From contig CM069608.1 of the NCBI GenBank assembly GCA_035771175.1, positions 27,038,519 through 27,102,518 on the forward strand: a stretch of 64,000 nt of DNA. The letters are read 5' to 3'. Positions 12,968-25,639 of the stretch are shown piece after piece. A program made the translations under genes and the position numbers. The notes below the pieces were generated by a model that ran no database searches, was not told where the DNA came from, and worked only from the letters and a program-made list of their open reading frames with translations. How positions within the stretch are numbered: the stretch's first letter is position 1; each line of letters opens with the position of its first letter. This stretch comes from Paratinospora sagittata. Its lineage: Eukaryota > Streptophyta > Magnoliopsida > Ranunculales > Menispermaceae.

Positions 12968-13160
12968 ATGGGCCTCATTAATAGGCCCAATTACCTTGAG
13001 GCCCAAAACATTCCACGTGCCCACGCAGCTACGCTACACAGTACAGTAAGAAGAAGGTTGTGTTCGACATTTTTGATGCAGGGTGTCTGCATCAAACTTT
13101 CTTCTCTTTTTCTTTATTTTTTTAACGTCAAGTTGATAAAATTGCGTACTATAAAAAGGA
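12968..13160 (+). promoter_or_regulatory. Probable core promoter of the GH3 gene
   Basis: Three TGGGCC/GGCCCA site II-type motifs lie at about 12969-13005. A G-box CACGTG is at 13014-13019 and a TATA box (TATAAAAAGG) at 13150-13159. G-boxes bind bHLH and bZIP factors, and MYC2-type bHLHs act in jasmonate signalling. That link is inference here. Transcription would start near 13180. Confidence 0.5.
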
Positions 13161-13179
13161 ATCTAAGAATCTCACAACC

Positions 13180-13376
13180 TTCAACGAAGCTTATTCTCTT
13201 CTTCTTATATTGGTTCAGGTGCTAGCTAGTCATTTTTCCACTCTTCAAAAAGTCTTGTTGAAATTTTTTTTCTAGCTAGCTAGCGTTTTCTTCAATTGAG
13301 CAATCGTCTGTTGCTTATTTCGGCATCAAAGTGATCTGTTTGTGATTTCGATTCGCTGATCAAGCTTCTTTTTCCT
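13180..13376 (+). other. Probable non-coding first exon of the GH3 gene
   Basis: The pyrimidine-rich sequence after the TATA box lacks a sustained ORF and ends at a good donor, CCT|GTAAGT, at 13377. The matching acceptor is ATGGCAG at 19101-19107, 19 bases before the GH3 start codon. JAR1-type genes are known to have leader introns. The start is approximate and the link to GH3 is inferred from position and strand. Confidence 0.45.
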
Positions 13377-15829
13377 GTAAGTCACATGTACAGATTCCAG
13401 TTTCTTGTGTAACTTTTCCAGCTGCGAGATTTGTGTATTGTATTGTTCGTTTATTAATGAACAATTTAGGATTTGAGTTTGTTTGTATCATATGGTGATG
13501 AGTTTCTTGTTTGCTCTTTTGAATCTCTCTAGTAAACACGGTCTTGATTGATTGTTTGGGATAATTCGGAAGATTTTACTGAGTTTTATTATAATTTATT
13601 ATAATTTTTCTTTGGATTTTTGTTAGTTTTTCTCGGATTCTAGTTTTCAAAAAGGCTCTTTTTGGTATTCTTTTTTCGATTTCACTTTTTTACCGTTTTA
13701 GAAATCGTAAGCTCTCATGTTGTTAACTGCGGGTTTTTTTTTTTTTTTTAAGACTGTTAACTGCGGTTTAATGATTTGAAAGAGACCGCCAATCCGGATT
13801 TAGGATTTTTTTTTTTTAATCTTTTATTTCTCCTTCAATAATCATTCCTAATGGTTTGGAAATATGGGCTGTATTTGGTTTTGTTGATTTAAAAACTTGA
13901 TTCAAATAGAAAATTCAGAAAAAGATGTTTCATTTTTATTGTGGGTTTTATTTTTTTAACGAGATTAATTTGTGTTCAAACACTATTATAAAAATATTAT
14001 ACGACTCCTTTCAACCGATTACAACTAAAATGAGTATAAATTTGAGTATAAATTTTAATTATAAGATCTTTACCCTTCAATTATCCTTAGAACAAATTAT
14101 TCTTAGTACAGGCCTCCACCGCATACATCTAGTAAGTTTCATCATGTTTTAAAAATAACTAATTTTTTTTTTATGAAAGTTAAAAAACTTTTCTAATTTA
14201 CTCCAACCAAACCAATTGTCTGCATCTTCAAATATTTAGAAACAGAAACTGCCTGGGAATCCCAAAGCATATGGACCCAAAGTTTAAAGTTTTTTTTTTT
14301 TGTTGGGTGAGTGTTAATGTACGTGTAGCAGCAGCCTTGTGTTTTTCACCGCTGTTTTGAACTTCATTTTTTTTTTTTTTTTCCGTATGCTTATTATTAT
14401 GTTAAGAAGAAGAGGAGCAAGTTTTTGTCGTGTTGTGTTGTGTGCGTTGTATTGGTGTCGGTGGAGATAAACGTGAAATAATGTGGGCGATTTCAGTAGT
14501 GTTTCTTTGTTTCAAGTTTTGTAGTTAAGAAAGGAAACACTTTGTCAAATTTAATTATCTTTAGATCCAGCCTACAAACTCGTGTCGTGGTCATGTTTTT
14601 ACACTAATACGTCGTTAGTCATGTTTTTAATTTAATATTGTTTCAATTTCATGCCGCGCTTTAGTTATTTTATAGATGATGTGATTTTGCTATTTCTAAC
14701 ACTAACTCACGTGTCCACCCACGTCTTTCGTTTTTGTTTTCTATTTGCGATTTGCTCAGATCTACTACTACTCTTCGTTTTGTAACTAAAAATGAACCCA
14801 AAAATTTTATTTTATTTTTGTTTTCCCTGTAACAACGTAGGAGAGAACATAAAAACTAGAACACAAAATGTTAAAAAGAAATCAAAGAGTTCTTCCTTAG
14901 ACTTTTCTTACAGGACATTTTCGATCTCCATTGCTGAAGTAGTTGTAAAATTATAAAAATGGTGTCCTTCAATTTTTTTATTTTCCAACCATAATATCAT
15001 TTTTCTGCTATTTCAATCCCTTTTCCAGTATAAGAACTAACCAAAGATGAATTGGAGGCATTTTTACACTATAGTAAAGGATTCATCTACTTCTAGAATC
15101 AGTTTTCTTTTCCAAAACACACGAAAAAACGGAAGAGAAAAACTTCAAAAATTTCACCAAGAAAAAGTTAGTGAGACCGTTTTATATTTTGTCAAAAAAG
15201 ACAAGTATATCTAACTTAAAAACTTGAAACTCCTTATATCTATTTGGGTGCAATCTCTTCATCAAATTAGCGGTGTAAGCAACCCGACAGACTTTACCAA
15301 CTTCTTAAAATTTATATATAAATATTAAAAAATTATTACATACAAGACCTTTAATTAAGAAGACTCATAACCCTCGACTACTTTTCTTGAGTTGTTGGAT
15401 TAGATAATTTGGGAAAATGTTAAATAGTGACTACCCTATTTTGATTTGAACTTAAGATCTGTACGGTTAGGATTAAAAGAAAAATGCCTTTTATGCCACT
15501 GTTCATATAGTATGATATTATGCAATTTAAGTTATTTATTTTGCTTTTGTTTTGATTAATGGGTTACAATTAGATTTTGCGAAAGTGGTGCACAGTAACC
15601 TATAGTATTTTTGGCTGATCTTTTCATCTATATGGTCTGACTATGCATATGAGGTTAAAAAACAGACACGTGCATTTTATTGATTACATTTGATTTATAT
15701 AAATGTATGTTTGAGTTTATATGCCTATTTAATTGCATAATTTTGATTGTCATATATGTTGTAATTAGTGTAATACCTCAAAAATTTCAAGGGTATTTAT
15801 GTAATTATAAAAGATAGTTTCTTTTATAT

Positions 15830-16075
15830 TATTCTTGCCATAACGGGATGATTATTCTTATCATATAAAATATACTTTTTGTTATATTATTCTTGTCATA
15901 TTTTCTTTTATATTATTCTTGCCATAATAGGATGATTATTCTTATCATATAAAAGATATTTTTTTTTTATATTATTCTTTCCATAACGGGATGATATAAA
16001 AGAATACTTCATTTTATATTATTCTTGCCATAACGGGATGATTATTCTTATCATATAAAATAGACTTTCTTTTAT
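15830..16075. repeat. Degenerate tandem repeat, about four units of 45-65 bp
   Basis: Units contain ATTATTCTTGCCATAACGGG then ATGATTATTCTTATCATATA. Parts of each unit can fold back on themselves (ATGAT...ATCAT). They lie inside the solo LTR. Confidence 0.7.
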
Positions 16076-16776
16076 TAAAGCTTCACCCACATTATGGGAT
16101 GAATATTATTCTTATGATATATAATTCCTTCAATTCCATAATTTAAAGATTGACATGTTTTCTTAAACAACCTCATAAAAACAACTCAAATCTTTTTCAT
16201 ATATTTTTTAATTTGCCTTCTTTTAAGCTATTGCCAATATACACCAAAAACATTCATAAAACCCTAAGCATATAAAACCTTCATATGCAATCTAACACCA
16301 TTCTCCTCATATACTATCCCACCTAAGCTCATTCTTTCTCTTTAGAGATTCGTAGCCCTTGCAACTGGAAATCCTGCAACTACAAAAATAAGTTTTACAC
16401 TTCCTTTTCTTTCCTCCTCTACTTGTTGCATCTCTTTTTTGTGTTTTAATCGAATGTTGTACCGACAACGTTGGTGTAGTGATGCACCAAATGTTCTTCT
16501 CAGTATTCTCATGGACATGAGTTGCCTATGAGTGCCATGTGTAGTTCTTCACTTCACCGTCCCATTTTCGAGATTATTTCTCTTCTTTCATATTTTTACG
16601 ACATTAAGGGAGACAACAACATTTGTTGTGACCATGGCCAATAGATGCATGATAGTGAGTTATCTATTACCATCACACACCACCAACATGCATATATCAC
16701 ATGAAATATATATATATATATAATAAAACCCACCACCGCCAACCACTTCTTTGTTATACAGATTATATATATTATA

Positions 16777-16779
16777 GTA

Positions 16780-16821
<42 letters not shown>
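16777..16821. repeat. (TA)n microsatellite
   Basis: TA dinucleotide run within the solo LTR. More broken TATATA runs follow to about 17000. Confidence 0.9.
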
Positions 16822-16826
<5 letters not shown>

Positions 16827-19126
16827 ACAAAGTGGTGGCACTTCTCTGCTATACAAATTATATGCATATATATTATAGCGGTATATATATACATACATCT
16901 TATTGTTACCCAACGCATATATATACAGATTATTATAATATATATATTGTAGCAGTTATATACGTATGTATATACATATATCTTACTTATATGAGTAATA
17001 TATATATTTGGGTAGGTACGTATGACTAATTCAAAGGTAATACATATGTATAGGTTGAGGATGTACGTTACGCACCAAAAATTTTGACAACAACGAACTG
17101 CGTGCTTAACAGGTGGGGAAGATTCTATGCCTTTATAATATTTTATTTTGATATGTAGATAGGAACATTAAATTAATTAGATTTATAGTATCATTAGATT
17201 GTTCATGCATGCTTGTCTTACATGATTGTACATATTATGATTTGTTATCCCAAGTTGATGTTGGATGCACGTAATTCATGTGTACGTTTTAAAGTTTAAT
17301 GATGAGATATATGACGAGAGTATTAGCATAATTGTTATAATAAATTTCATACGTGAATGCTATTGTTATTTGACATTGTGATATGACACCATGTGTTGTG
17401 GAGTTTGAACATGTCATGTGAATATAAGTTATATATTATATTTATGTTGTATGTATGATACTGTGACATCATTAAAGAACACGATTAAGATAAGAATAAC
17501 ACATATGGAGCAATTATTCTAAGGAATATCGTCAATTATTATTTTAGGGCAGTTATTCTAATGAATATCGTCAATGACTATAATTATTATGGGGCAGTTA
17601 TTCATAATGAATATCGCCAACGAGTTTTTAATTTTTGGGTAGTGCCACCCTGAGTTTGATTCCCTAAAGGTACGTGATTTGGAACGTGATAGAATTCTCG
17701 ACTCAAACAATCAAATGTTGCAACGATTAATGTGTGAAACTTGTTTGTAATGTTCTTGTGTATATATCATGATAAAATGTTGTGAATTATTTAGATGACC
17801 CACTGGGCTTTCAAGCTCACCCATATTTTTCACATGCAGGTACATGAAAGAATAGAGTCGCAAGTTCGTGAAATGTTTCACAGTAGTAGGGGGGTTAGTG
17901 GCTTGATTAGTGTTATAGTAGTAGGACTGAGTAATTATTTATTAATTGATTATATCAATTAAATGAATTGTATTAGAAATCAATGCTTTTAGAACATTAT
18001 AATGGTCGTTGAAAATTTCATGGGTCATTTTATATGTTTATGCCTTGGACTTGAACGCATTAATTCTACTTGATGAATATATTTAAAATGTTGTGTCCAT
18101 AATGGATGGACAAGGACAAGTACCCTCATGACTCAATATTTAATTTGTGTGATGAGAATCTATAGTCCCTGGCATAGAAATTAAAAGAGTATTCTTCTAT
18201 CTTAACTTGTAACCTTATTTTGAATATAAATGATATTATTAAATTTATTTTTACCTGTGTAAAGATTTTGGGGTTAAGGTAGATGGATACAATTCACGCG
18301 TCGATTTTTTTTTTGCTATTTTCTTGATAAGAGCAAATATTTATTCTTATTAATTTAAATTTAAGTTTTAAAAATTGGAGTATGACAATTAGTGTCATAT
18401 AAAGTGTTTCCTAAGAGTGGCCACAACATCTTTTGATTTAATGATATGTGATAAAATATATATTTATTTGTTGCAATTTATGACATTAATTAATTGTAAT
18501 TAAAATATTTATTTGGCCCCATAGGGAAAATAGTTGACTTGATGTTTTTAATTATTTTTCTATTTTCATTATTTACTTTAATTTTTCTTAATCTTCTTTA
18601 AAAAAATTTCTTATAGTAGTTTGGTTAAACTCAAGAAAATTTTCTCTTGGTTGTTGGTTATTTCACCTCTTTAAATTTAGTTGCGGCGAGATTTTCTTGT
18701 GAGAAAAAAAAAAATTCTTAATCACCCCCACCTAAAAAAATTATGATGAAAAAATAATGGTTAATTATGAGAAAATATATATATTTTTTTCAAAAATCAC
18801 GAATTTTCTCAAGAAAATCATCATTTTCTTAGCTACCAAACACAAATGAATTGGGCTTTCTATCTATCTTGTAGTTTTTGGTTTTGAGAGATTTGGTTAA
18901 CTTTGCTTCCTTTGCTGCTTAGTAAATTTTAAGCACTTTATAGCATATATGAATGTATTTCTGCTAGCTCCAGTTCACTCATGTTTGTCATACCTACCAA
19001 TGAATTCAAATGTCAACATCAATGTATGAAGTCATTGTAATTTGTGTTCTAGTTCTCTTTTCAGTTCTTTCATATTGTGGCGTTAATTAACTTGATGATT
19101 ATGGCAGGTATTGGAAAACTTTAAAC

Positions 19127-22100
19127 ATGTTGGAGGAGATTGAAGAATTCAATCTTGAGAAACTCATCAAGGAGTTTGAAGCACTGACAAAGCATGCTGG
19201 AAAAGTTCAGAAAGAAACACTAAAGAAAATTTTGGAAGAAAATGGTGACGCAGAATACTTGCAGAAGTTGGGTCTCAATGGTAGAACTGACCCTGAGAGT
19301 TTCAAGGCTTGTGTTCCTTTGGTCACTCACAAGGATTTGGAGCCTTACATTCAAAAAATTGTGGATGGGAGAGGTTCCTCTATTCTCACAGGGAAACCTG
19401 TGACAGCCATCTCATTAAGGTGTTTTCAATGGACCCTTTCTTTTGTCTGACAGCCTACTAGGTATATATTGTGTTGTTTCTTAAAAATATTTATGAAATT
19501 TTGCGCAGTTCTGGCACTACAGAAGGAAGGCAGAAGTTTATTCCTTTCAATGAGGAACTGCTCAAGTCATCCATGCAGATATTCCAGACATCATTTGCAT
19601 TCCGAAACAGGTATTGGATAACCGTTCTACAAATCTTTTCTGTTTTTTGTTTTGTGGACTGTATTCAGTCTTGTAGAATAAGATATTTTGGTCAATACCT
19701 CTTATCTTGTTTCTTGATAATCTAAATGAACCATTAGATGGCTAATGTGGGATTAAAACATCTTGATTTGTCAATACCTTCCACAAACATAAGAGAGAAT
19801 TCCTTCATCTTTGCTTGAGCTTGTTAAAATGCTAATAATAATAATAATCTTGAATGAGCTATTCACTTCTCCTCCTGTTTCCAGTTGATTCAAGATACCA
19901 CTTGATTCTTGAACTTCAATACTAATAATAATAATAATGATGATGATAAAGAAAAACCAATGATTAAGTGAACTATTTTTTTGCTTCATTTTTTCAGCTA
20001 AGAGATGTTTAGTTAGGCGTTAACAGAGTTTAGGTAAATCCAAAAGAGCAGTGCTATTTAGGATTTTTTTTTTTTTGTACTTGAAAAAAATGCTAAGTTA
20101 TTTTTGCCATTTGACTGCCACTTAATACAACTTTGCCGTTCAAAAAAAAAAAAAAAAAAACTGATGAAAACGGAAACTCTTATGCAGAGAATTTCCTATT
20201 GGGAATGGAAAAGCCCTACAGTTCATTTATGGTAGCAAGCAGTTCCAAACAAGAGGGGGCTTGCCAGCATGTACTGCCACTACTAACCTCTATCGAAGCT
20301 CATTGTTCAAGAATACAATGAAGGCAATCCAATCACAGTGTTGCTCTCCAGATGAAGTGATATTTGGCCTAGACTTCCAGCAGTCCTTATACTGTCACCT
20401 CCTATGCGGGCTTATTTCTCGTGACGAAGTCCAATTTGTGTCTTCTGCATTTGCCCACAGCATTGTACACGCTTTCCATACATTTGAGCAAGTATGGGGA
20501 GAATTATGTACTGATATCAGAAATGGAGTCCTTACCAGCCGAGTCACCGATCCATCTATTCGTATTGCTATGTCAAAATTTCTCAAGCCAAACCCTGAAC
20601 TTGCGGATTTAATTTATAATAAGTGTGTTAGATTGAATAACTGGTGTGGACTCATACCAGAGCTCTTTCCCAATGCTAAGTATGTCTATGGGATTATGAC
20701 TGGGTCAATGGAACCATATATTAGAAAGCTGAGACATTACGCAGGGCGACTACCTCTAATGAGTGCAGATTATGGATCTTCAGAAGGGTGGATTGGAGCA
20801 AATGTCAATCCAAGATTGCCACCTGAGTTGGCAAGATTTGTTGTACTTCCTGATAGTGGATATTTTGAGTTTATTCCATTGAGGGGTGAGCTCCATGGTC
20901 ATGAAAAGTTGGAACCAGTTGATCTGGCAGAAGTGAAGATTGGGGAAGAGTATGAGATTGTCATTACTACTTTTGCAGGTAAAATTTCTACTAAAATGGA
21001 GAAATAAGCCATGTTTTCTGCTTCTCAGCTGCATTCAGTGTGTTTTCATCCTTTTTCTAATAACTATGACTTCATCTGGCATAAAATTTGATTAGTTGCT
21101 CAATCCTAGGTGAACCTTTTCTTCACTTAAGGAAGTTAGCATAGCTTCTAAATGATCTTTTGACATGCATGTTATGGAGTTAAAGAGGTAAGAATACAGG
21201 AATCCATTTTATGTCTCTTCCCAGCTACTGTAATTCGTTGATCATAGGTTGATCATTCTCTGGACTGCCCTCCGCAACAAATAGTACTTTTCAGTGTATA
21301 CTTTGTGCAGTGAATTCTCTCTTGTTAAATAGAACTGCCACCATTTTACTGTGCCTCCACTATCTTCTAGTTGGAATTGAGCATTAAAATCTTATTTTCT
21401 ACCTGCCCACCCCAAGAAAGAATAAACATGTCCACCCGATTCAGGTAAATTATTATATAAATGCAGCTGATCCCTAGTGTCAACTTGTCTGAAGTCCACT
21501 AATTATCAAGCTTGTGCGTTCTTAACTATTCACTAACCATATTCATGCGAGCAAGAAAGCTGTAGTGTTCATTTAGTGCTTTGGCCCATCTTCAAAAAAA
21601 TTGTTCCACAAATACATATGATTCCATGCTTTGATTAATCAAATTCAATCAAAACCTCTGAATCAGTTCTTTTCTTAGTCTAGTATTCTACATTTTATTA
21701 ACCTCTAGTCTTTTTTTATTTTTGCAGGTTTATACAGATATAGGATAGGGGACATTGTGAAAGTAATGAGCTTCCACAACTCCACTCCGGAGCTCCAATA
21801 TGTGTGCAGGAGTAACATGCTTTTAAACATCTGCATTGACAAGAACACCGAGAAGGATTTGCAACTAGTAGTAGAAGAAGCTTGCAAGCTCTTGGCAACA
21901 AAAAATATTGAAGTGGTGGATTTCACAAGCCATGCAGACATGTCATCAGATCCTAGTCACTACGTGATCTTCCTTGAGATGATCGGCGATGCAAGCGAGG
22001 AAATCTTGAGTGAATGTTCAAATTGTCTGGATCGATCTTTTATTGATCCAGGCTATGTCGGGTCACGGAAAACCAACACGATCGGACCGCTGGAACTTCG

Positions 22101-22269
22101 TGTTCTCAAAAGAGGAACCTTCCTGAAAGTTTTAGATCACTACCTAAGCCTTGGAGGTGCTCTTAGTCAATTCAAGATCCCAAGATGTGTAGGAGAGTCA
22201 AATAGAAGAGTTTTAGAGATCTTGTGCAGTAATGTGGCCCAAAGCTATTTCAGTACTGCCTTTGGTTGA
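19127..22269 (+). CDS. JAR1: GH3 acyl-acid-amido synthetase, JAR1/GH3.11-like (4 coding exons)
   Basis: Coding exons are 19127-19419, 19509-19610, 20188-20978 and 21728-22269. All introns are GT-AG and the frame closes to 576 codons including TGA, giving 575 residues, the length of Arabidopsis JAR1. GH3 enzymes adenylate an acyl acid and transfer it to an amino acid; JAR1 makes jasmonoyl-isoleucine in the cytosol. The three ATP/AMP-binding motifs are intact: SSGTTEGR (about 98-105), YGSSEGW (327-333) and YRYRIGD (398-404). The SSGT motif is split by intron 1 and the glycine before the third motif by intron 3. The start MLEEIEEF fits group I GH3 proteins and lies 19 bases after a splice acceptor. 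The C-terminus SYFSTAFG is also family-typical. Similarity by eye is closer to JAR1 than to GH3.10. Substrate choice cannot be proven from sequence. Confidence 0.92.
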
Positions 22270-22867
22270 AAGGTACGAGTTTAAGCAATTCACACACTCT
22301 CCTGTAATATTTACTGATTTAAGCTCTATCAAGGCTTTGAGATTTGTTACTTTGATATGTAAAATAGCCTCGACTCTTGAGAAGTTAGACGAGGAATTAG
22401 GACACAAAATAGGGTCAGGTATAAAAAAGTGTTTTTGTGGGCCCCTTCTACATGTGAATTTGATTAGTTTACCTCAAGGGACTTGCAAAAAGGCAGATAA
22501 CAGCATTGGGTATGCCAATTTTGTTTAGAAATTTCATTTATATAAAGTTTTTTTTTTCAGGTATAATATGATTTAGGGTTTGGTTCACTTGTTCATCTTT
22601 GTGATCAACTTGAAGTCTTTCTTATTAAATTTTACTTGATCATACACCCCATGACCCCACAACTCGTATTAAGAAGTTAATTTCAAGCTGGGAGGGGAGA
22701 GGTATAAAGCACCAAAATCAAATTATTGATTTAGTGTGTTTGATTGAGTTTGTTTGGCTAGTAGCTTTGAGCAGGCTTTCTTTTGAGTTTGAATTGAAAT
22801 TTAGTACATGCTTATGAAGTTTTGTTTGTTTTTATATTTGAATATTTATTTTTAGTACTATTCAGTT
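22270..22867 (+). other. 3' UTR and flank of the GH3 gene
   Basis: Follows the GH3 stop. T-rich, no further exon, and no canonical AATAAA seen at a clear position. The poly(A) site cannot be fixed. Confidence 0.4.
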
Positions 22868-23190
22868 TAATCAAATTCAAGCATAGGTTTGCCAACTTAG
22901 CCCTCAATAGAGTGCGTGGAAGAACAGATTCATGTAGTTAATCTCATGTAATTAGAAAAAAATTTAGTTGAATTGAGTTTAAATTCAAGTATAGAGTTGA
23001 ATATCTTTGGTCACAACATGCTTAGCAATCTGTTCAAAAAATACTTGGAAAATGATTTTTGCGTGGTGGATCAATAATCTCTTTATGGAAAACTAGTGCA
23101 TAAAAAGCTCGAAAATTCACTTTTTTTCCAAAATTCCTATCAAGTTTTCTGTTACTCTAAAATTCAGCTTAAGTCTTGAAATAACCAAAA
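22868..23190 (+). repeat. 320-bp direct repeat, copy 1
   Basis: Starts near TAATCAAATTCAAGCATAGG and ends in an A-run. The same block with minor differences and a longer A-run is at 37087-37416, on the far side of the SIRE-like element. Copy 1 runs straight into the last 55 bases of that element's 5' LTR. Its origin is unclear. Confidence 0.75.
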
Positions 23191-23249
23191 AAAAAACTTG
23201 CAACTAATCTAATTCACCCCCTCTTGGATGTTTAATCTGGGTCAACAAG

Positions 23250-23261
23250 TGGTATCAGAGC
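23250..23261 (+). promoter_or_regulatory. Primer-binding site of the SIRE-like element
   Basis: TGGTATCAGAGC two bases after the LTR end CAACA, complementary to initiator tRNA-Met. Confidence 0.85.
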
Positions 23262-23301
23262 AGGTATAGCCATCAAAGTATCTAACAATCTTTGATAAGT
23301 T

Positions 23302-23480
23302 ATGGCAGATCACAGCTAGAAGGAAAACTATTTCGGTGAAGGACAATCCTCTCATAGACCACCATTCTTTAAGGGTGATAATTACCTTTACGAGAAAACT
23401 AATATGAGATTTTTCCTTAGAGCCCAAAACCTTAAAATGTGGGATGTTGTGATAAATGAATCTCCAACTCCTACAAAAAC
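23302..23480 (+). pseudogene. Copia gag, N-terminal part
   Basis: Starts MADHS and has an early stop. It keeps FFKGDNYLYEKTNMRFFLRA and LKMWDVVINESPTPTK, the usual start of the copia gag domain. It is cut by the solo LTR at 23481 and continues after it. Confidence 0.7.
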
Positions 23481-25639
23481 TGTAACACCCTATAGTTTTA
23501 ATTATATACATACGTTGACTTATGTGTATATCGAGATATATAATATACATATTTTATACGTAGAAGAAAAATATACTCGTGTATGAAAATATATGTTATA
23601 TTTAAAGGGTATTAATAAATAAATAGAATTATTAAATTAAGTGATAATTTTAATAAATAATTAAATGATTAAATGAGGAAGTTGTTTTTTACTTATAGGC
23701 TGTGAATTGAATGAATATTATGATGAAATGAAATAAATTTAGGTAGGAGTTGTTTAAGTAATTGACATTAGGAGCATGGAATAACAATTAAAATGATGCT
23801 CATCTTCTCTTTCCTTTAAACATAACGTTTTTTTTTTGGTTGTTGTTTAAAAGAGAACGTGAAAGGAGAAGAACTTGCAAAGAGAAAGAAAAAGGGCGCA
23901 GACGGGAGAACGACGTGTTTCGCAGCCAATTCGTCTCGTGAGTAAGTTATTTTTGCTCTTTTTCGTCACAAAATTGATCTTTAAGCTGCGTGTGACGTTT
24001 TTATCGATATAATTTTTGTTACAGGAGGTGTTTTACCGTGTTTTTAAAAATGGATTTGGACATACTTTGAGTGGAAACACATAGAAACGATATATTATCA
24101 CTCTTATAGTTGTGTAGATATTAGTTATGTGGTTTGTTTGTATCCATGTGTAATATTGGTGCCGGTATAACTGTCAAAAGTCAAATTTGACACTGGGAGG
24201 CCTTTGAAACCATGTCAAACTTCGGTGAAATTTTGATTTGAAACCATAGAATTATAGAGGACTGAATTCCGGACATTTCGATACCAAAATTATGATTTTT
24301 GGGTATCAATTGATATTTTTAATATATGCCTAAATGAATTTGGTAAATACGACAAACTTGAACATTAGTGGAAATGTGGTTGAAAAACCTATTTTTATTG
24401 TTCATTGCCTTAAAAATAATCATGAGGGCTGTGTAAAATATTTGGTACGCCTCACGTGATTTTTTAGACCGTAATGAAATTATGAGAATTAATTGTATGA
24501 ATATGAGAGTTAGAATTAAATGACCTAGTGATAAAAAAAATTATAATGATTTAATAATTGATTATGGATTATCTGAGAATGAATATATGACAGGATTATA
24601 TTGTTGATTTGATATGGATGGTAGAGTGGTCGTAGAGAGTAAGTCTACGCGATATCACTGTGAGTATTTCTTTACTCTGGTTATTCTATAGATGAGGTTA
24701 TAGATATAAAATGTTTTTAATTTGATAAGCATGTTATGATTATTGTGCATGAGTTGAATTTATGAAATGATTTTAAAATGAAACATGCGTTAGATTTGCA
24801 AGAGCAGACTAACCGCATGAGGTCGATTCTTGGGTAATTAAGCCTCAGGAACTAGTCTCATGTGAGTAACTGGATTTGTACTCACGTACTAGAGGATTGT
24901 CTTAGTTTGATTAATAACCCAGAATTGATGATTATATGAAAATGAGTAATGAAAGAACTGTGACTACTCTTATTGCGGCCAAATAAGATGTTAGACCCAC
25001 TCTATTAATTGGAAAGAGGGGGATTGATATAAATGTTTTAATCCATTATTGCATCACTTGTAATGAAAATTATGATGATCATGTATGCATTTCTTTCTAT
25101 GTTTCATGTTATTTATAAATAGAATTGCTTGGCATGCATGTTTTATTTATTAATATATATATAGTGTCATTGTTAGAAATATTCACTGAGCTTGTTATAG
25201 CTCACCCCATTTTCCTCAAATATTTCAGATAGAGATAAAGGGAAAGGCAAGGCAAGGCAAGAGAAGAGTAGCTGACTCTTCGGTTTCTTTTTCCTATGTA
25301 TGTATAGTTTGAGGATTGAGAACATATTATTTTGGTTTATGTATATTTAACATCATATGTATATATATTATCACTAGATGAGTGGAGTGATGACATATAT
25401 GATGGTTTGTGGTATGATGTGAGAAACTTGGTATTTATGTGAATGAATAAATGTGAATAATGTTTTGATTGTGATAATTAGGTTTGTGATAGTCAATATT
25501 TAAGAGGAGATTATGCCAAATTTTTTTTTTATGAAAATGGAGGTATAAGAAGGTTGACATAGTATTTGTATACGTCGGTGTGGCATATATAGTATTATGT
25601 GTCAGTCGTGACGTCACTAGTACAGAGTGGGTCGCGACA
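23481..25639 (+). mobile_element. Solo LTR (B-related) inserted in copia gag
   Basis: Starts TGTAACACCCTATAG and ends GGTCGCGACA. The flanks are AAAAC (23476-23480) and AAAAT (25640-25644), a 5-bp duplication with one change. Removing it lets the gag reading run from PTPTK to VDGKEVPK. It carries the hairpin TCTTATT/AATAAGA (24968-24988), a donor-like GTAAGT at 23942, the CTCAC...TTTCAG module (AG at 25227-25228) and TGACGTCA at 25609-25616. Confidence 0.85.

Larger units (their letters stand above)
15769..18387 (+). mobile_element. Solo LTR (A-related) with ATTAG target duplication
   Basis: Starts TGTAATACCTCAAAAATTTC and ends GGAGTATGACA. ATTAG occurs at 15764-15768 and 18388-18392, a perfect 5-bp duplication. 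Its right half (about 17.1-18.3 kb) is clearly similar to the right half of the family-A LTR (45.0-46.3 kb), including three tandem hairpin units and the CTCAC...GCAGGTACAT module at about 17816-17845. Its left half differs from family A. It lies in the same orientation as GH3. Confidence 0.85.
13377..19107 (+). other. Probable 5.7-kb leader intron of the GH3 gene
   Basis: Runs from GTAAGT at 13377 to GCAG at 19107. No coding exon was recognised inside. It contains T-runs, the 2.6-kb solo LTR at 15769-18387 and plain AT-rich DNA (13.4-15.7 and 18.4-19.1 kb). Without the LTR the intron would be about 3.1 kb. Confidence 0.45.

Noticed and set aside
15830..16075. CRISPR-like array
   Set aside because: Units are degenerate, AT-rich, without regular unique spacers, and lie inside an LTR.
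20395..21034. Minus-strand and other-frame ORFs over the GH3 exons
   Set aside because: They are shadows of the GH3 coding exon 3, which has clear motifs and splice sites.
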